Positions 1-8,307 of a DNA stretch of 64,000 bases are shown piece after piece. The notes beneath the pieces were generated by a model. That model did no database searches, was not told where the DNA came from, and saw only the letters and a list, made by a program, of their open reading frames with translations. The stretch is from Thermococcus sp. (GTDB lineage Archaea > Methanobacteriota_B > Thermococci > Thermococcales > Thermococcaceae): positions 62,001-126,000 of the forward strand of contig NZ_JACDNS010000003.1 of assembly GCF_017656495.1 (NCBI RefSeq), read 5' to 3'. Each line of letters opens with the position of its first letter. Within the stretch, counting starts at the first letter, position 1. The position numbers and the translations under genes were made by a program.

Positions 1-435
1 CCTCTTGATCTTAAGCTTGTGACCAAGGCTATCGAGACTGTTAAAGTCGCTTTGCCTTTGTTTACTGCAGGACTACCGATAGTCAAGAGGGGGCCAGGTG
101 GTGAGATTCACATTGATGTTCCTACAATGTACATGGACTTTGCTATAGACAGAATTCACTATGACCCGTACTCAAAAGCCCCATCACCCAAAGGAAGGCC
201 CGTTAAGGCGTGGGGTGTTGAAATCAATCCCCAAGAAGTTCGACAAACAATTGAGGTTGCATTAAAAGAGGCTTATGTTATTGAGGCCGCAGAATTTAGG
301 GAGCCAGAAAATGCCTGGGTAATTCCAGTGGCTTGGAATAAACTCATAATAATGTATGTTAAAGTCTCCTATGATGGTAGAGAGCTTATACCTGATTATG
401 GCCTTACAGAGGAGGTAAGGAGATACGTCATTTAA
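1..435 (+). CDS. conserved hypothetical protein, 5' end outside window
   Basis: The frame is open from base 1 and stops at 433-435, giving at least 144 residues. A GTG at 19 could start it, but there is no ribosome-binding site in front, so the true start is probably upstream of the window. The protein is soluble, with no membrane segment or signal peptide. A central stretch with PSPKGRPVKAWGVEINPQEV is followed by an alternating hydrophobic region typical of a compact alpha/beta fold. I do not recognise the family. The next gene starts 28 bases downstream on the same strand. Confidence 0.6.
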   Translation, partial: PLDLKLVTKAIETVKVALPLFTAGLPIVKRGPGGEIHIDVPTMYMDFAIDRIHYDPYSKAPSPKGRPVKAWGVEINPQEVRQTIEVALKEAYVIEAAEFREPENAWVIPVAWNKLIIMYVKVSYDGRELIPDYGLTEEVRRYVI

Positions 436-463
436 TCCTAGAGGATTAATTAGGGCCATAGCA

Positions 464-1546
464 TTGTATGCTAAAAGAGAGTGGTTTCTAACGCTCCTAG
501 TGTTACTCTATGTGTTCCTCTCGTTTATAGACCCATCGCTACCTAGTAAAAGCTTGAGACTCATAGATTATGAGAGCTTAGCAACAATAATCTCCCTTCT
601 TGTGGTTTCAAGAGGACTTGAGATCTCTGGAGCTTTCACTAGGATCGCTCCCAGGATAGTGGAGCTGTCTGGGGGCTCTGAGGTTAAGTTACTTGCTCTC
701 ATCATGCTTACAGTGGCCATTTCTTCAGCGGTGATAATGAACGACACTGCCATGTTTATTTTTATTCCTCTTGTCTTGACGATTTCAAGAATTACAAAAA
801 CAGACAGAGTCAGGACAGTAACATTAACAGCTATAGCAGCCAATATTGGCTCTGCTTTAACACCAATAGGCAACCCTCAAAACATAATCATTTGGAGAAC
901 GTATGGGATTTCAGTATATGAATTTATTTCAGGCATGTTACTTTATGTTTCGATTTGGATAGGGCTTTTACTTTTGTTTGTTTGCTTAACATGCAAGGGA
1001 AAATCTGTCAAAAGTTTTGTAATACCCAGAGTAAGGGTTAACAGAGTATTGCTGTTTATTTCGACAATTCTTCTTATAGTTGATGTGATACTTACCCAAT
1101 TTGGATATGCCTTTATAGGGCTTGCACTCACTTTGGTTATACTGGCACTTATTGGGAGAGAAGCGCTCCTATCACTTGATGTTGCCTTAGTAGCAATATT
1201 CGCACTTATATTCATAGATTTTAGAGAACTCTCCTTTATCATAGCTCCTCTCAATTTCATGTCACTTCAAAGAAATCCAATAATGACTGTCGCACTATCA
1301 GTAGGATTAAGTCAAATAATCAGTAACGTGCCAGCAACTGTTCTGTTAACGTCATCCAATGTAAAGCCTGAGTGGATTCCATTAGCAGTTGGTGTTAACC
1401 TTGGGGGAACTGGAATAATAATAGGTTCCCTAGCGAACTTCATAGCTGTCAGGATTTCAGGCATTAGTTTGAAGGAGTTTCATAAGTATTCATTACTATA
1501 TTTCCTGGTTGCGCTTGGCATTACCATCCTTCTTGTTGGACTGTGA
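464..1546 (+). CDS. ArsB/NhaD/SLC13-type ion transporter
   Basis: A 360-residue integral membrane protein with about ten hydrophobic segments. The GNPQN motif after a small-residue stretch (around residue 138) and the second-half segment GVNLGGTGIIIGSLANF are the paired re-entrant signatures of the ion transporter superfamily (ArsB, NhaD, SLC13). Substrate could be an anion such as arsenite, phosphate or dicarboxylate, or Na+/H+; the sequence does not decide it. The start is TTG, with a purine-rich stretch about 15 bases upstream; no better in-frame start is seen. Proximity to the metal genes makes an oxyanion plausible, but that is inference. Confidence 0.75.
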   Translation: MYAKREWFLTLLVLLYVFLSFIDPSLPSKSLRLIDYESLATIISLLVVSRGLEISGAFTRIAPRIVELSGGSEVKLLALIMLTVAISSAVIMNDTAMFIFIPLVLTISRITKTDRVRTVTLTAIAANIGSALTPIGNPQNIIIWRTYGISVYEFISGMLLYVSIWIGLLLLFVCLTCKGKSVKSFVIPRVRVNRVLLFISTILLIVDVILTQFGYAFIGLALTLVILALIGREALLSLDVALVAIFALIFIDFRELSFIIAPLNFMSLQRNPIMTVALSVGLSQIISNVPATVLLTSSNVKPEWIPLAVGVNLGGTGIIIGSLANFIAVRISGISLKEFHKYSLLYFLVALGITILLVGL

Positions 1547-1572
1547 ATTTTTATTCTCAAGACTTCAGTAAG

Positions 1573-1580
1573 GTTTATAA
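1573..1580 (+). promoter_or_regulatory. TATA box for the ArsR-ATPase operon
   Basis: GTTTATAA lies about 25-30 bases before the expected transcription start and 41 bases before the ArsR ATG. It is immediately followed by a palindrome at 1584-1605, so an occupied operator would block the initiation region. Confidence 0.65.
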
Positions 1581-1583
1581 GAA

Positions 1584-1605
1584 CATTTGCACAATTGCTC
1601 AAATG
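1584..1605 (+). promoter_or_regulatory. probable metal-responsive ArsR/SmtB operator
   Basis: A 22-bp imperfect palindrome: CATTTG, CA, CAATTG, CT, CAAATG. Nine of eleven base pairs are symmetric about 1594/1595. It sits between the TATA box and the ArsR start codon. SmtB/CadC operators are hyphenated palindromes in this position, so autoregulation by the downstream repressor is the simplest reading. Confidence 0.65.
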
Positions 1606-1620
1606 AGAAGGTGATGAAAA

Positions 1621-1968
1621 ATGGCAGAAGTGTGCAAGGTGCATGAGGAACATGAAGAAAAGATTGCTAAAGTTAAAGAAAAGCTTCCAAATGATGAGTT
1701 GATAGTAGAAATGGCAAACTTCTTTGATGCATTTGGTGATGTAACGAGGCTTAAGATTTTATTAGCCTTAATGGAAGAAGAACTCTGCACTTGCGATTTA
1801 TCGAACATTACTGGTCTATCAGTTTCAGCGATCTCCCATCAGCTTAGGGTTTTAAAGGATAGGAGAATTGTTAATTATAGAAGAGAAGGAAAGAATGTCT
1901 TCTACCGCTTGGATGACGAGCACATAAGGGAGATTTTGAAGATTGCACTCAAGCATTTAGGTGAATGA
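1621..1968 (+). CDS. SmtB/CadC-type zinc/cadmium-sensing ArsR repressor
   Basis: A 115-residue winged-helix repressor with both classical metal sites visible. The alpha5 site is complete: D99, H101, H112 and E115 have the same spacing as D104/H106/H117/E120 of SmtB. An alpha3N-type site is suggested by C56 and C58 in ELCTCDL plus N-terminal C5, H8 and H11. The recognition helix is around SVSAISHQLRVL (67-78). Start ATG follows GAAGGTGATG. The stop overlaps the Shine-Dalgarno region of the P1B-ATPase gene, so the two are cotranscribed. In the family, metal binding releases the repressor from DNA; here the likely target is the palindrome at 1584-1605. Confidence 0.9.
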   Translation: MAEVCKVHEEHEEKIAKVKEKLPNDELIVEMANFFDAFGDVTRLKILLALMEEELCTCDLSNITGLSVSAISHQLRVLKDRRIVNYRREGKNVFYRLDDEHIREILKIALKHLGE

Positions 1969-1969
1969 A

Positions 1970-4033
1970 ATGCCAAAGAAGCTTAAGCTTGAGGGCCTTG
2001 AGTGTGCTAGCTGTGCCTATGAAATTGAGAAAGCACTGAAAAAAGAAGGCTTTGAGTTTGCGTTAGTTAATTTCACAACAAGCGAGCTAGTTATTGAAGG
2101 AGATATTGAGAAGGCTAAAGAGATAGTGAAAAAGGTTGAGCCAGGTGTTAAGATAATTGAGAAGAAAGAGCACCACGATCACGACGAAGATCCAAGGAAG
2201 ATGCTTTATTTTATAATACCTTCGCTTGTGCTCTTCACAGTGGGAATGCTGTTAAGATATTATTACAACCACGACAATGCCTTAGTGCTTGGAATATTTG
2301 TCGCGAGCTACCTTCTTGTGGGCTGGAAAGTGCTGAGGAATGCTTTCATCAACTCAGTGCATGGAAACGTCTTTGATGAGAACTTTCTCATAGCTATAGC
2401 TACACTGGGGGCATTTGCAATTCGGGAATACCCCGAAGCTGTGGGGGTAATGCTATTCTACACCGTTGGTGAGTTCTTCCAAGATTTAGCCGTTAATAAG
2501 TCAAGGCGCTCCATTAAGGCATTGCTCTCATTAAAAGCCGAATATGCAAACCTGAAAGTCGGGGATAAGATAGTCAAAGTCAAGCCAGAGGAGCTCAGAG
2601 CGGGAGACATTATAGTTATTAAACCTGGAGAAAGAGTTCCTGTGGACGGAATTGTTTTAGAAGGGAGCTCAAACGTTGATGCCTCTGCTCTAACGGGAGA
2701 AAGCGTTCCAAGAAGTATAAAAGAAGGGGATGAGATTCTCTCTGGAATGGTAAACCTCAGCGGTCTTTTGACAGTTAGAGTTACAAAAGAGCTTGGGGAA
2801 TCAACTATCTCAAGGATCCTAGAGCTTGTTGAAAATGCAAGTGCCAGGAAAGCTAAAACGGAGAAGTTCATCACGAAGTTCGCTCACTACTATACTCCAG
2901 CAGTTGTGGGATTAGCTGCACTAGTTGCCTTAATTCCCCCGCTGGCGTTTGGAGAACCCTTCTCCAAGTGGCTCTACAGGGCTTTAGTGCTCTTGGTAAT
3001 CTCATGTCCCTGCGCTTTAGTGCTTTCAATACCGCTCGGCTACTTCGGAGGGATTGGAAGAGCAGCGAGAGAGGGCATACTCGTCAAGGGCTCGAACTTC
3101 CTCGATGCCCTCAGCAAAGCCACAATCGTAGCTTTTGACAAGACGGGTACACTGACGAAAGGTGTTTTTAAGGTCACGAGGATAGAGACGAGAAACGGCT
3201 TCAGTGAGGAAGAAATCATTAAGTTCGCGGCTTTGGCAGAGGCACACTCAAACCACCCGATTGCAAAGGCGATAAAAGAGGTTTATGGAAAAGAAATTAA
3301 CGAAGCTCAAATAAAAGAGCATGAAGAAATAGTGGGACATGGCGTCAGAGCAAGAATAGATGGCATCGAAGTAATGGTTGGAAATGATAGATTATTGCAC
3401 AAATTCAATATAGAGCACGATACATGCCACGTAAAGGGAACCGTCGCTCATGTGGTCGTTAACGGGAAGTACGCAGGTTATATAGTGATTTCTGACGAGA
3501 TAAAGGAAGATGCTCCAAAAGCCGTGAGAGAGCTAAAGCGTTTAGGCGTTAGAAAGGTTATAATGGTAACTGGAGACAGCAAAGATATTGCAGAGGAAAT
3601 AGCAAAGCAGATTGGCTTGGACGAGTTCTATGCTGAACTACTACCAGAGAACAAAGTGAAAATCATTGAAAAACTCGAAAAAGAGAAGAAAGACAATGAA
3701 AAGATAGTCTTTGTAGGCGACGGAATAAATGATGCCCCAGTTATCGCAAGAGCCGATGTAGGAGTTGCAATGGGAGCCTTGGGAAGCGATGCCGCTATAG
3801 AGACCGCTGATATCGTCATAATGGATGACAAGCCATCAAAGCTACCGAAGGGTATTAAAATAGCTAGAAAGACCAAGAGAATAGTGTGGGAGAACGTAAT
3901 CTTCGCTCTTGGGATCAAGTTAGCTTTCATAAGCCTTGGAATCCTTGGAGAGGCTACAATGTGGGAGGCTGTCTTTGCGGATGTGGGTGTTGCTCTCATA
4001 GCGGTGTTTAATGCGATGAGGATTTTGAGGTGA
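1970..4033 (+). CDS. P1B-2-type Zn/Cd/Pb-exporting ATPase (ZntA/CadA-like)
   Basis: A 687-residue heavy-metal P-type ATPase. In order: N-terminal HMA domain with C12-A-S-C15, a His/Asp linker (HHDHDED, about residues 66-72), transmembrane helices, actuator loop with TGES, the CPC metal motif (C346-P-C348), phosphorylation site D390 in DKTGTLT, SNHPIA, and GDGINDAP. The last helix carries ADVGVALIAVFNAMRIL, the Asp-Gly pattern of P1B-2 pumps, which fits Zn2+, Cd2+ or Pb2+ rather than Cu+. ATG at 1970 is preferred over the upstream GTG at 1961, because that GTG forms part of the AGGTGA ribosome-binding site. It follows the metal sensor directly, so expression is probably metal-inducible. Confidence 0.92.
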   Translation: MPKKLKLEGLECASCAYEIEKALKKEGFEFALVNFTTSELVIEGDIEKAKEIVKKVEPGVKIIEKKEHHDHDEDPRKMLYFIIPSLVLFTVGMLLRYYYNHDNALVLGIFVASYLLVGWKVLRNAFINSVHGNVFDENFLIAIATLGAFAIREYPEAVGVMLFYTVGEFFQDLAVNKSRRSIKALLSLKAEYANLKVGDKIVKVKPEELRAGDIIVIKPGERVPVDGIVLEGSSNVDASALTGESVPRSIKEGDEILSGMVNLSGLLTVRVTKELGESTISRILELVENASARKAKTEKFITKFAHYYTPAVVGLAALVALIPPLAFGEPFSKWLYRALVLLVISCPCALVLSIPLGYFGGIGRAAREGILVKGSNFLDALSKATIVAFDKTGTLTKGVFKVTRIETRNGFSEEEIIKFAALAEAHSNHPIAKAIKEVYGKEINEAQIKEHEEIVGHGVRARIDGIEVMVGNDRLLHKFNIEHDTCHVKGTVAHVVVNGKYAGYIVISDEIKEDAPKAVRELKRLGVRKVIMVTGDSKDIAEEIAKQIGLDEFYAELLPENKVKIIEKLEKEKKDNEKIVFVGDGINDAPVIARADVGVAMGALGSDAAIETADIVIMDDKPSKLPKGIKIARKTKRIVWENVIFALGIKLAFISLGILGEATMWEAVFADVGVALIAVFNAMRILR

Positions 4034-4038
4034 TATAG

Positions 4039-4602
4039 ATGCTCTATGCACTTGGCGTTGTTTTCTTTCTCCTTCTATCTGTCTACTCATGGTTTGGGAT
4101 AAAGAGGGCTTATGAAAAGGGAGAAACCTTGCCTCTCCACGTTTCGGCTGCGATATGGATAGGTGATACACTTCACTTCATTCTGGTGCTCTGGGCCTCT
4201 TTGAGAGGGTTTTGGCTGATGCCCATTAATGCAACTGTTGCTTTAATCGGCGGCTCTGTGCTCGCTGTTGTGGGGCTTGTCGTAATGCTCCTCGGCCTAT
4301 TGGAGTTCCGCTCGTTTAAGAGAATGTCTGGTTTGGATTCCTCAAAACTCATAACTGCAGGTATATATCGCTACAGCAGGAACCCTCAGTATATCGGATG
4401 GTTTTTAGCTCTCATTGGAGTATCTATTATGGGACGCTCACTTCTCGCGCTCCTGCTTACGGTGGCACTCCTTATTGGAATACACTTGTATAACGTTAAG
4501 CTTGAGGAACCATACTTAGAGCGCATATTCGGGGAAGAATACAGGAGGTACAAAGAGAACACCCCTAGATATTTTGGGAGGTTAAAGGGAGGGCTTTTTT
4601 AA
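4039..4602 (+). CDS. ICMT/PEMT-like membrane methyltransferase
   Basis: A 187-residue membrane protein with four or five hydrophobic helices. The C-terminal half has the isoprenylcysteine methyltransferase-type SAM-binding pattern: GIYRYSRNPQYIGW, then LEEPYLERIFGEEYRRYKENTPRYFG. Bacterial and archaeal members methylate lipids or unknown substrates and are often called DUF1295 or isoprenylcysteine methyltransferase-like; a protein substrate need not exist. It begins 5 bases after the ATPase stop, so it belongs to the same operon, which may link membrane modification to metal stress (inference). A T-run at 4595-4600 may end the transcript. Confidence 0.75.
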   Translation: MLYALGVVFFLLLSVYSWFGIKRAYEKGETLPLHVSAAIWIGDTLHFILVLWASLRGFWLMPINATVALIGGSVLAVVGLVVMLLGLLEFRSFKRMSGLDSSKLITAGIYRYSRNPQYIGWFLALIGVSIMGRSLLALLLTVALLIGIHLYNVKLEEPYLERIFGEEYRRYKENTPRYFGRLKGGLF

Positions 4603-4634
4603 GCTTCATTTCTGAAAATTTTGTTCTATTTTAT

Positions 4635-4650
4635 TTTCAACTTTGACAAA
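4635..4650 (+). promoter_or_regulatory. candidate CopR site upstream of copB
   Basis: TTTCAACTTTGACAAA lies directly before an AT-rich TATA-like stretch (4653-4663) and the copB start at 4700. It contains the perfect inverted repeat CTTTG-A-CAAAG (4641-4651). It matches the sequence upstream of the Lrp-TRASH regulator gene (8967-8982) at 12 of 16 positions. Assignment to CopR is inference. Confidence 0.35.
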
Positions 4651-4699
4651 GATTAATTATATTAGCTTTCATTGTGTTATATTTAGCGAGGGTGATTTA

Positions 4700-6772
4700 A
4701 TGAATAATGATGAAAAAGAAATGCACAAAGAGCACATGCATGAAGATCATAAGATGCACAGTCACGAGATGGAGGAAGAAAAGCATGAACACATAAATCA
4801 TGAGCATGAAGAACACAAGCACTCGCATGCAGAACATCACAAAATGATGATGGAGGACTTTAAGAAGAGATTTATAGTCTCTACCATACTTACGATTCCA
4901 ATACTGCTCCTATCTCCACTGATTCAAAAGTTCCTTGGTTTTACATTCACGTTCACGGGCGATAGATACGTTCTCTTTGCGCTATCGACAGTGGTCTACT
5001 TCTATGGTGGGAAGCCGTTCCTGACGGGAATGAGGGATGAGCTCAAAAAGAGAACGCCAGGAATGATGACGCTAATAGCTTTGGCAATCACGGTTGCCTT
5101 TTTCTACAGTGCTGCAGTAACCTTTGGTTTGCCTGGAAAGACGTTCTATTGGGAGCTTGCAACGCTTATTGACATCATGCTTTTGGGGCACTACATAGAG
5201 ATGCGCTCTGTTCTCGGCGCTTCGAGGGCTTTAGAGGAGCTAATAAAGCTCATGCCAACTGATGCCCACCTAATAACCCCGGAGGGAATAAAAGACGTTC
5301 CAGTAAGCGAGCTCAAGAAGGGAGATATAGTTTTAGTCAAGCCCGGCGAAAAGATACCCTCAGATGGCATCATAATTGAGGGAGAGACGAGTGTAAACGA
5401 GGCAATGCTCACTGGTGAGTCAAAGCCCATCTATAAGAAACCTGGTGACATTGTTATTGGTGGATCGATAAACTTGGAAGGCTCAATTAAAGTGAGGATC
5501 GAGAAGACTGGGAAAGAGACGTATTTGATGCAGGTGGTTGAGCTTGTAAAGCAGGCCCAAGAGACGAGGTCAAAAACTCAAGACTTAGCTAATAGAGCAG
5601 CGTTTTGGCTCACACTCATTGCAATAACTGCTGGAAGCGCAACTCTGGGAGCTTGGCTCTACTTAGGAAAGCCGTTTGTGTTCGCTTTGGAGAGAATGGT
5701 CACTGTAATGGTAATTACATGCCCCCACGCTTTGGGATTGGCTGTTCCGTTGGTGGTTTCAGTTTCTACATCAATCTCGGCAAGGAAGGGAATACTCATC
5801 AGGAACAGGGAAGCCTTTGAGAGGACAAAGGATGTCCAGGTGGTTGTTTTTGACAAGACGGGAACACTAACGGAAGGAAAGTTTGAGGTAACGGACGTAA
5901 TTCCATTGGACGAGCTTAGTGAGGAGGAAATCTTGAGGCATGCGGCAGCGCTGGAGAGCCATTCGGGGCACCCAATCGCTCAGGGAATAGTGGAGAAAGC
6001 AAAGGAAAAGAAGATTGAGCTTTATGACGTTAAAAACTTCAAAACAATTCCAGGAAAGGGTGCCCAGGGCGTTATCAACGGTAGAGAAGTGCTCATTGTA
6101 AGTCCGCAGTTCTTGAAGGAAAAGGGCCTCTGGAAAGAGGATGAGCGCGTTAACAAAGTCCTAGAGCAGGGCAAGACAGTGGTGTTTTTAATCATCGGTG
6201 GAAAACTGGTCGGTGCCTTAGCTTTAGCTGATAAGATAAGACCGGAGTCAAGGGAAGCCATAAAGAGGCTTCATGAGATGGGAATTAAAGCCTACATGCT
6301 CACGGGAGATAACGCTAAAGTTGCCAAATGGGTTGCAGAGGAACTTGGCTTGGATGGTTACTTTGCTGAAATTCTGCCCCATCAGAAGTCGGAGAAGATT
6401 AAGGAGCTTCAAGAAAAAGGCTTTGTCGTGGCAATGGTTGGGGATGGAATAAACGATGCTCCAGCACTAATCCAGGCGGACGTGGGTATAGCAATTGGGG
6501 CTGGAACCGATGTGGCAATAGAGAGCGCGGACATAATCCTTGTCAAGAACGACCCGAGGGATGTAATAACTGCCATACACCTCGCGAAGGCGACCTACAG
6601 AAAGATGGTTCAAAACTTAGCATGGGCAACTGGCTACAATACATTTGCGATTCCTTTGGCAGCTGGAGTGCTCTACAGCTACGGAATACTGTTAAGCCCA
6701 GCGATGGGTGCTCTGCTGATGAGCATGAGCACGGTTATAGTTGCTATAAACGCGAGGTTTTTGAAAGTTTGA
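4700..6772 (+). CDS. copB: P1B-3-type copper ATPase (CopB-like)
   Basis: A 690-residue P-type ATPase. The first 50 residues are dominated by His, Met and Glu (HKEHMHEDHKMHSHEMEEE is typical) in place of an HMA domain. The membrane metal motif is C341-P-H343, the hallmark of CopB pumps, compared with CPC in the zinc ATPase upstream. D385 in DKTGTLT is phosphorylated; GHPIAQ and GDGINDAP are present. CopB proteins export Cu+/Cu2+ and occasionally Ag+. ATG 4700 is chosen because GAGGGTGAT precedes it; an upstream in-frame TTG lacks such a site. The gene has its own 97-base upstream region with a candidate CopR site. Confidence 0.9.
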   Translation: MNNDEKEMHKEHMHEDHKMHSHEMEEEKHEHINHEHEEHKHSHAEHHKMMMEDFKKRFIVSTILTIPILLLSPLIQKFLGFTFTFTGDRYVLFALSTVVYFYGGKPFLTGMRDELKKRTPGMMTLIALAITVAFFYSAAVTFGLPGKTFYWELATLIDIMLLGHYIEMRSVLGASRALEELIKLMPTDAHLITPEGIKDVPVSELKKGDIVLVKPGEKIPSDGIIIEGETSVNEAMLTGESKPIYKKPGDIVIGGSINLEGSIKVRIEKTGKETYLMQVVELVKQAQETRSKTQDLANRAAFWLTLIAITAGSATLGAWLYLGKPFVFALERMVTVMVITCPHALGLAVPLVVSVSTSISARKGILIRNREAFERTKDVQVVVFDKTGTLTEGKFEVTDVIPLDELSEEEILRHAAALESHSGHPIAQGIVEKAKEKKIELYDVKNFKTIPGKGAQGVINGREVLIVSPQFLKEKGLWKEDERVNKVLEQGKTVVFLIIGGKLVGALALADKIRPESREAIKRLHEMGIKAYMLTGDNAKVAKWVAEELGLDGYFAEILPHQKSEKIKELQEKGFVVAMVGDGINDAPALIQADVGIAIGAGTDVAIESADIILVKNDPRDVITAIHLAKATYRKMVQNLAWATGYNTFAIPLAAGVLYSYGILLSPAMGALLMSMSTVIVAINARFLKV

Positions 6773-6947
6773 CTTTCTTACTGCTTTATTTTTTGAAAGT
6801 ATAAGGCACTGTTTTTACATTTTTGCAAGAATAAGGGATATAGCTCTTTGCAATGAGTAATAGGTGAGGCAGCAAAATGATGTTTGAAAGTATTAACGCT
6901 GGGAGATTTTTAGTCCACGTTGGAGAAACTGAATGAGGTGGTACGAC

Positions 6948-7178
6948 ATGATGGGATTTGGTTATTTTGGAATCTTTGGAGCAATATTCATGATCCTGTT
7001 TTGGGTTGCAATAATAGCTGGAGTAGTGTGGCTTATTAAGTGGTTGCTGGAAAGCTCGAGTGGGACATCAAAGATATCAAAAAATCGAGCGCTTGAAATT
7101 CTAGACGAGAAGTATGCAAGAGGAGAAATAGACGACGAAGAGTATGAGAGAAGAAAGAGGAAGCTCTTAGAGAGTTAA
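6948..7178 (+). CDS. small membrane protein with SHOCT domain
   Basis: A 76-residue protein: one transmembrane helix (about residues 4-31, GIFGAIFMILFWVAIIAGVVW), a short linker, then a SHOCT domain (about 47-74) with ALEILDEKYARGEIDDEEY and a basic end. SHOCT modules are short oligomerisation or interaction domains seen at the ends of unrelated proteins. ATG 6948 is chosen because GAGGTGG lies six bases upstream; an in-frame ATG at 6933 lies before that site. Its place between copB and other copper genes suggests a role in the copper response, but there is no direct evidence. Confidence 0.75.
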   Translation: MMGFGYFGIFGAIFMILFWVAIIAGVVWLIKWLLESSSGTSKISKNRALEILDEKYARGEIDDEEYERRKRKLLES

Positions 7179-7221
7179 TAAAGCCTATCTCTCTTTGTTT
7201 GGTTATGTTTTCTTCTTAAAT

Positions 7222-7827
7222 TTATTTTGTAGCAATTATAAGCCTCACAATATCAAAGAAGAGATTTTCAACTTTCTCTATCTTAAAACCAGCTTTTTCA
7301 ATATTCTTCTGCGTTTCTCTCACCATTGAAGTTCCTACTAATGCTTTTGTTATTGGATCCATTAAGTAGAGCAGGATATTCAAAAGCTTTGATTTGCTTT
7401 TCATGTGCTCCAAAAATATCGCTTTTCCTCCAGGCTTTAAGACCCTATAAACTTCCTTTAACCCTTTGATAGGATTAGGCACTGTACAAAACACAAAAGT
7501 GCTTACGATAGTGTCAAACATCTCATCTTCAAACTCCAAGTTTTGAACGTCCATGAGCATTAGCTTAACGTTCTCCAGGCCAAGTTCTTTTCTCCTTCTC
7601 TCAGCTTTCTCAAGCATTCCTTTGCTGAAGTCTATCCCAATAACTTCAACATCTTTTGGGTAGTATGGCAAATTTTTGCCCGTTCCAACACCTACTTCAA
7701 GAACTTTACCTCTAGCTAAGCTTAAAGCTTTCTTTCTGTATTTTGAGAAAGCTCTCCTTTCCATTAAACTCTCAAAGGAATCATAAATCTTTGAAAACTT
7801 ATCATACTTTTTGGCAGTCTCAGCCAT
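7222..7827 (-). CDS. class I SAM-dependent methyltransferase
   Basis: A 201-residue Rossmann-fold methyltransferase of the UbiE/Methyltransf_11 type. Motif I is LEVGVGTGKNLPYY, the acidic residue after beta2 is in VIGIDFS, motif II is FDTIVSTFVFCTVPNP, and motif III is VLKPGGKAIFLEH. No substrate can be inferred. The gene runs against its neighbours and lies between the SHOCT protein and the Met-rich protein. Related methyltransferases near metal genes are sometimes annotated as arsenite methylases, but the three Cys needed for that reaction are not seen here. Confidence 0.85.
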   Translation of the reverse strand: MAETAKKYDKFSKIYDSFESLMERRAFSKYRKKALSLARGKVLEVGVGTGKNLPYYPKDVEVIGIDFSKGMLEKAERRRKELGLENVKLMLMDVQNLEFEDEMFDTIVSTFVFCTVPNPIKGLKEVYRVLKPGGKAIFLEHMKSKSKLLNILLYLMDPITKALVGTSMVRETQKNIEKAGFKIEKVENLFFDIVRLIIATK

Positions 7828-7904
7828 TCTCTATCACAATTTATGATCGTGTAAACTTTGAATTAACCTTATCCTTTCATCTTGTGAAATCTTGGCGGTT
7901 GTAA

Positions 7905-7920
7905 TTTACACATTGGAAAT
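7905..7920 (+). promoter_or_regulatory. candidate CopR-like site upstream of the Met-rich protein
   Basis: TTTACACATTGGAAAT matches the copR upstream site TTTACACTTTGGTAAA at 13 of 16 positions. It lies about 30 bases upstream of the TATA-like ACTTATAG (7951-7958) for the gene at 7990. Shared control is inference. Confidence 0.4.
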
Positions 7921-7989
7921 GATAAGCCTATTACCTTTTGCTCCATAGTGACTTATAGAAATAACAAAATAACAAAAAGGTGATGTAAA

Positions 7990-8277
7990 ATGGAGTGGAA
8001 ATCAATATTAGTTGGGTTTATACTAGGAGCGCTCATAGCAATTCCTATCGGTTTGGCTCATTCGGGGGCTGACTTTGACGATGAGAAAGTTTTCAGAGGT
8101 CCAACATGGGGCTGGGGAATGCATGGTGGAATGATGAGCTATGGAATGATGTATGAACAGCACGAAGAAATGGAAGAAGAGATGGAGCCAATAATGGAGA
8201 AGTACATGAGCGAAGGCTGGAAGGAAATGCATGAATTCTGCGAAAGAGCGATGGGCATTGAAGAAGATGAAGAGTGA
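7990..8277 (+). CDS. Met/His-rich exported or membrane-anchored protein, possible copper binder
   Basis: A 95-residue protein with an N-terminal hydrophobic segment (residues 6-23) that could be a signal peptide or anchor. It is followed by a region rich in Met, His, Trp, Gly and Glu (GWGMHGGMMSYGMMYEQHEE) and a Cys in MHEFCERAMG. Clusters of Met and His outside the membrane commonly bind Cu+. The start ATG follows AAGGTGATG. It lies between the copper ATPase and the TRASH regulator and shares an upstream motif with the latter. I know no named family; a copper-chaperone or sponge role is inference. Confidence 0.7.
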   Translation: MEWKSILVGFILGALIAIPIGLAHSGADFDDEKVFRGPTWGWGMHGGMMSYGMMYEQHEEMEEEMEPIMEKYMSEGWKEMHEFCERAMGIEEDEE

Positions 8278-8307
8278 GCCAATTTTGCTCTAAATCATTT
8301 CTTTTTG

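Noticed and set aside
7830-7860. TATCAC near 7832 as a possible TGM (Tgr/TrmBL1) site.
   Set aside because: The opposite half GTGATA is not present at the required spacing.
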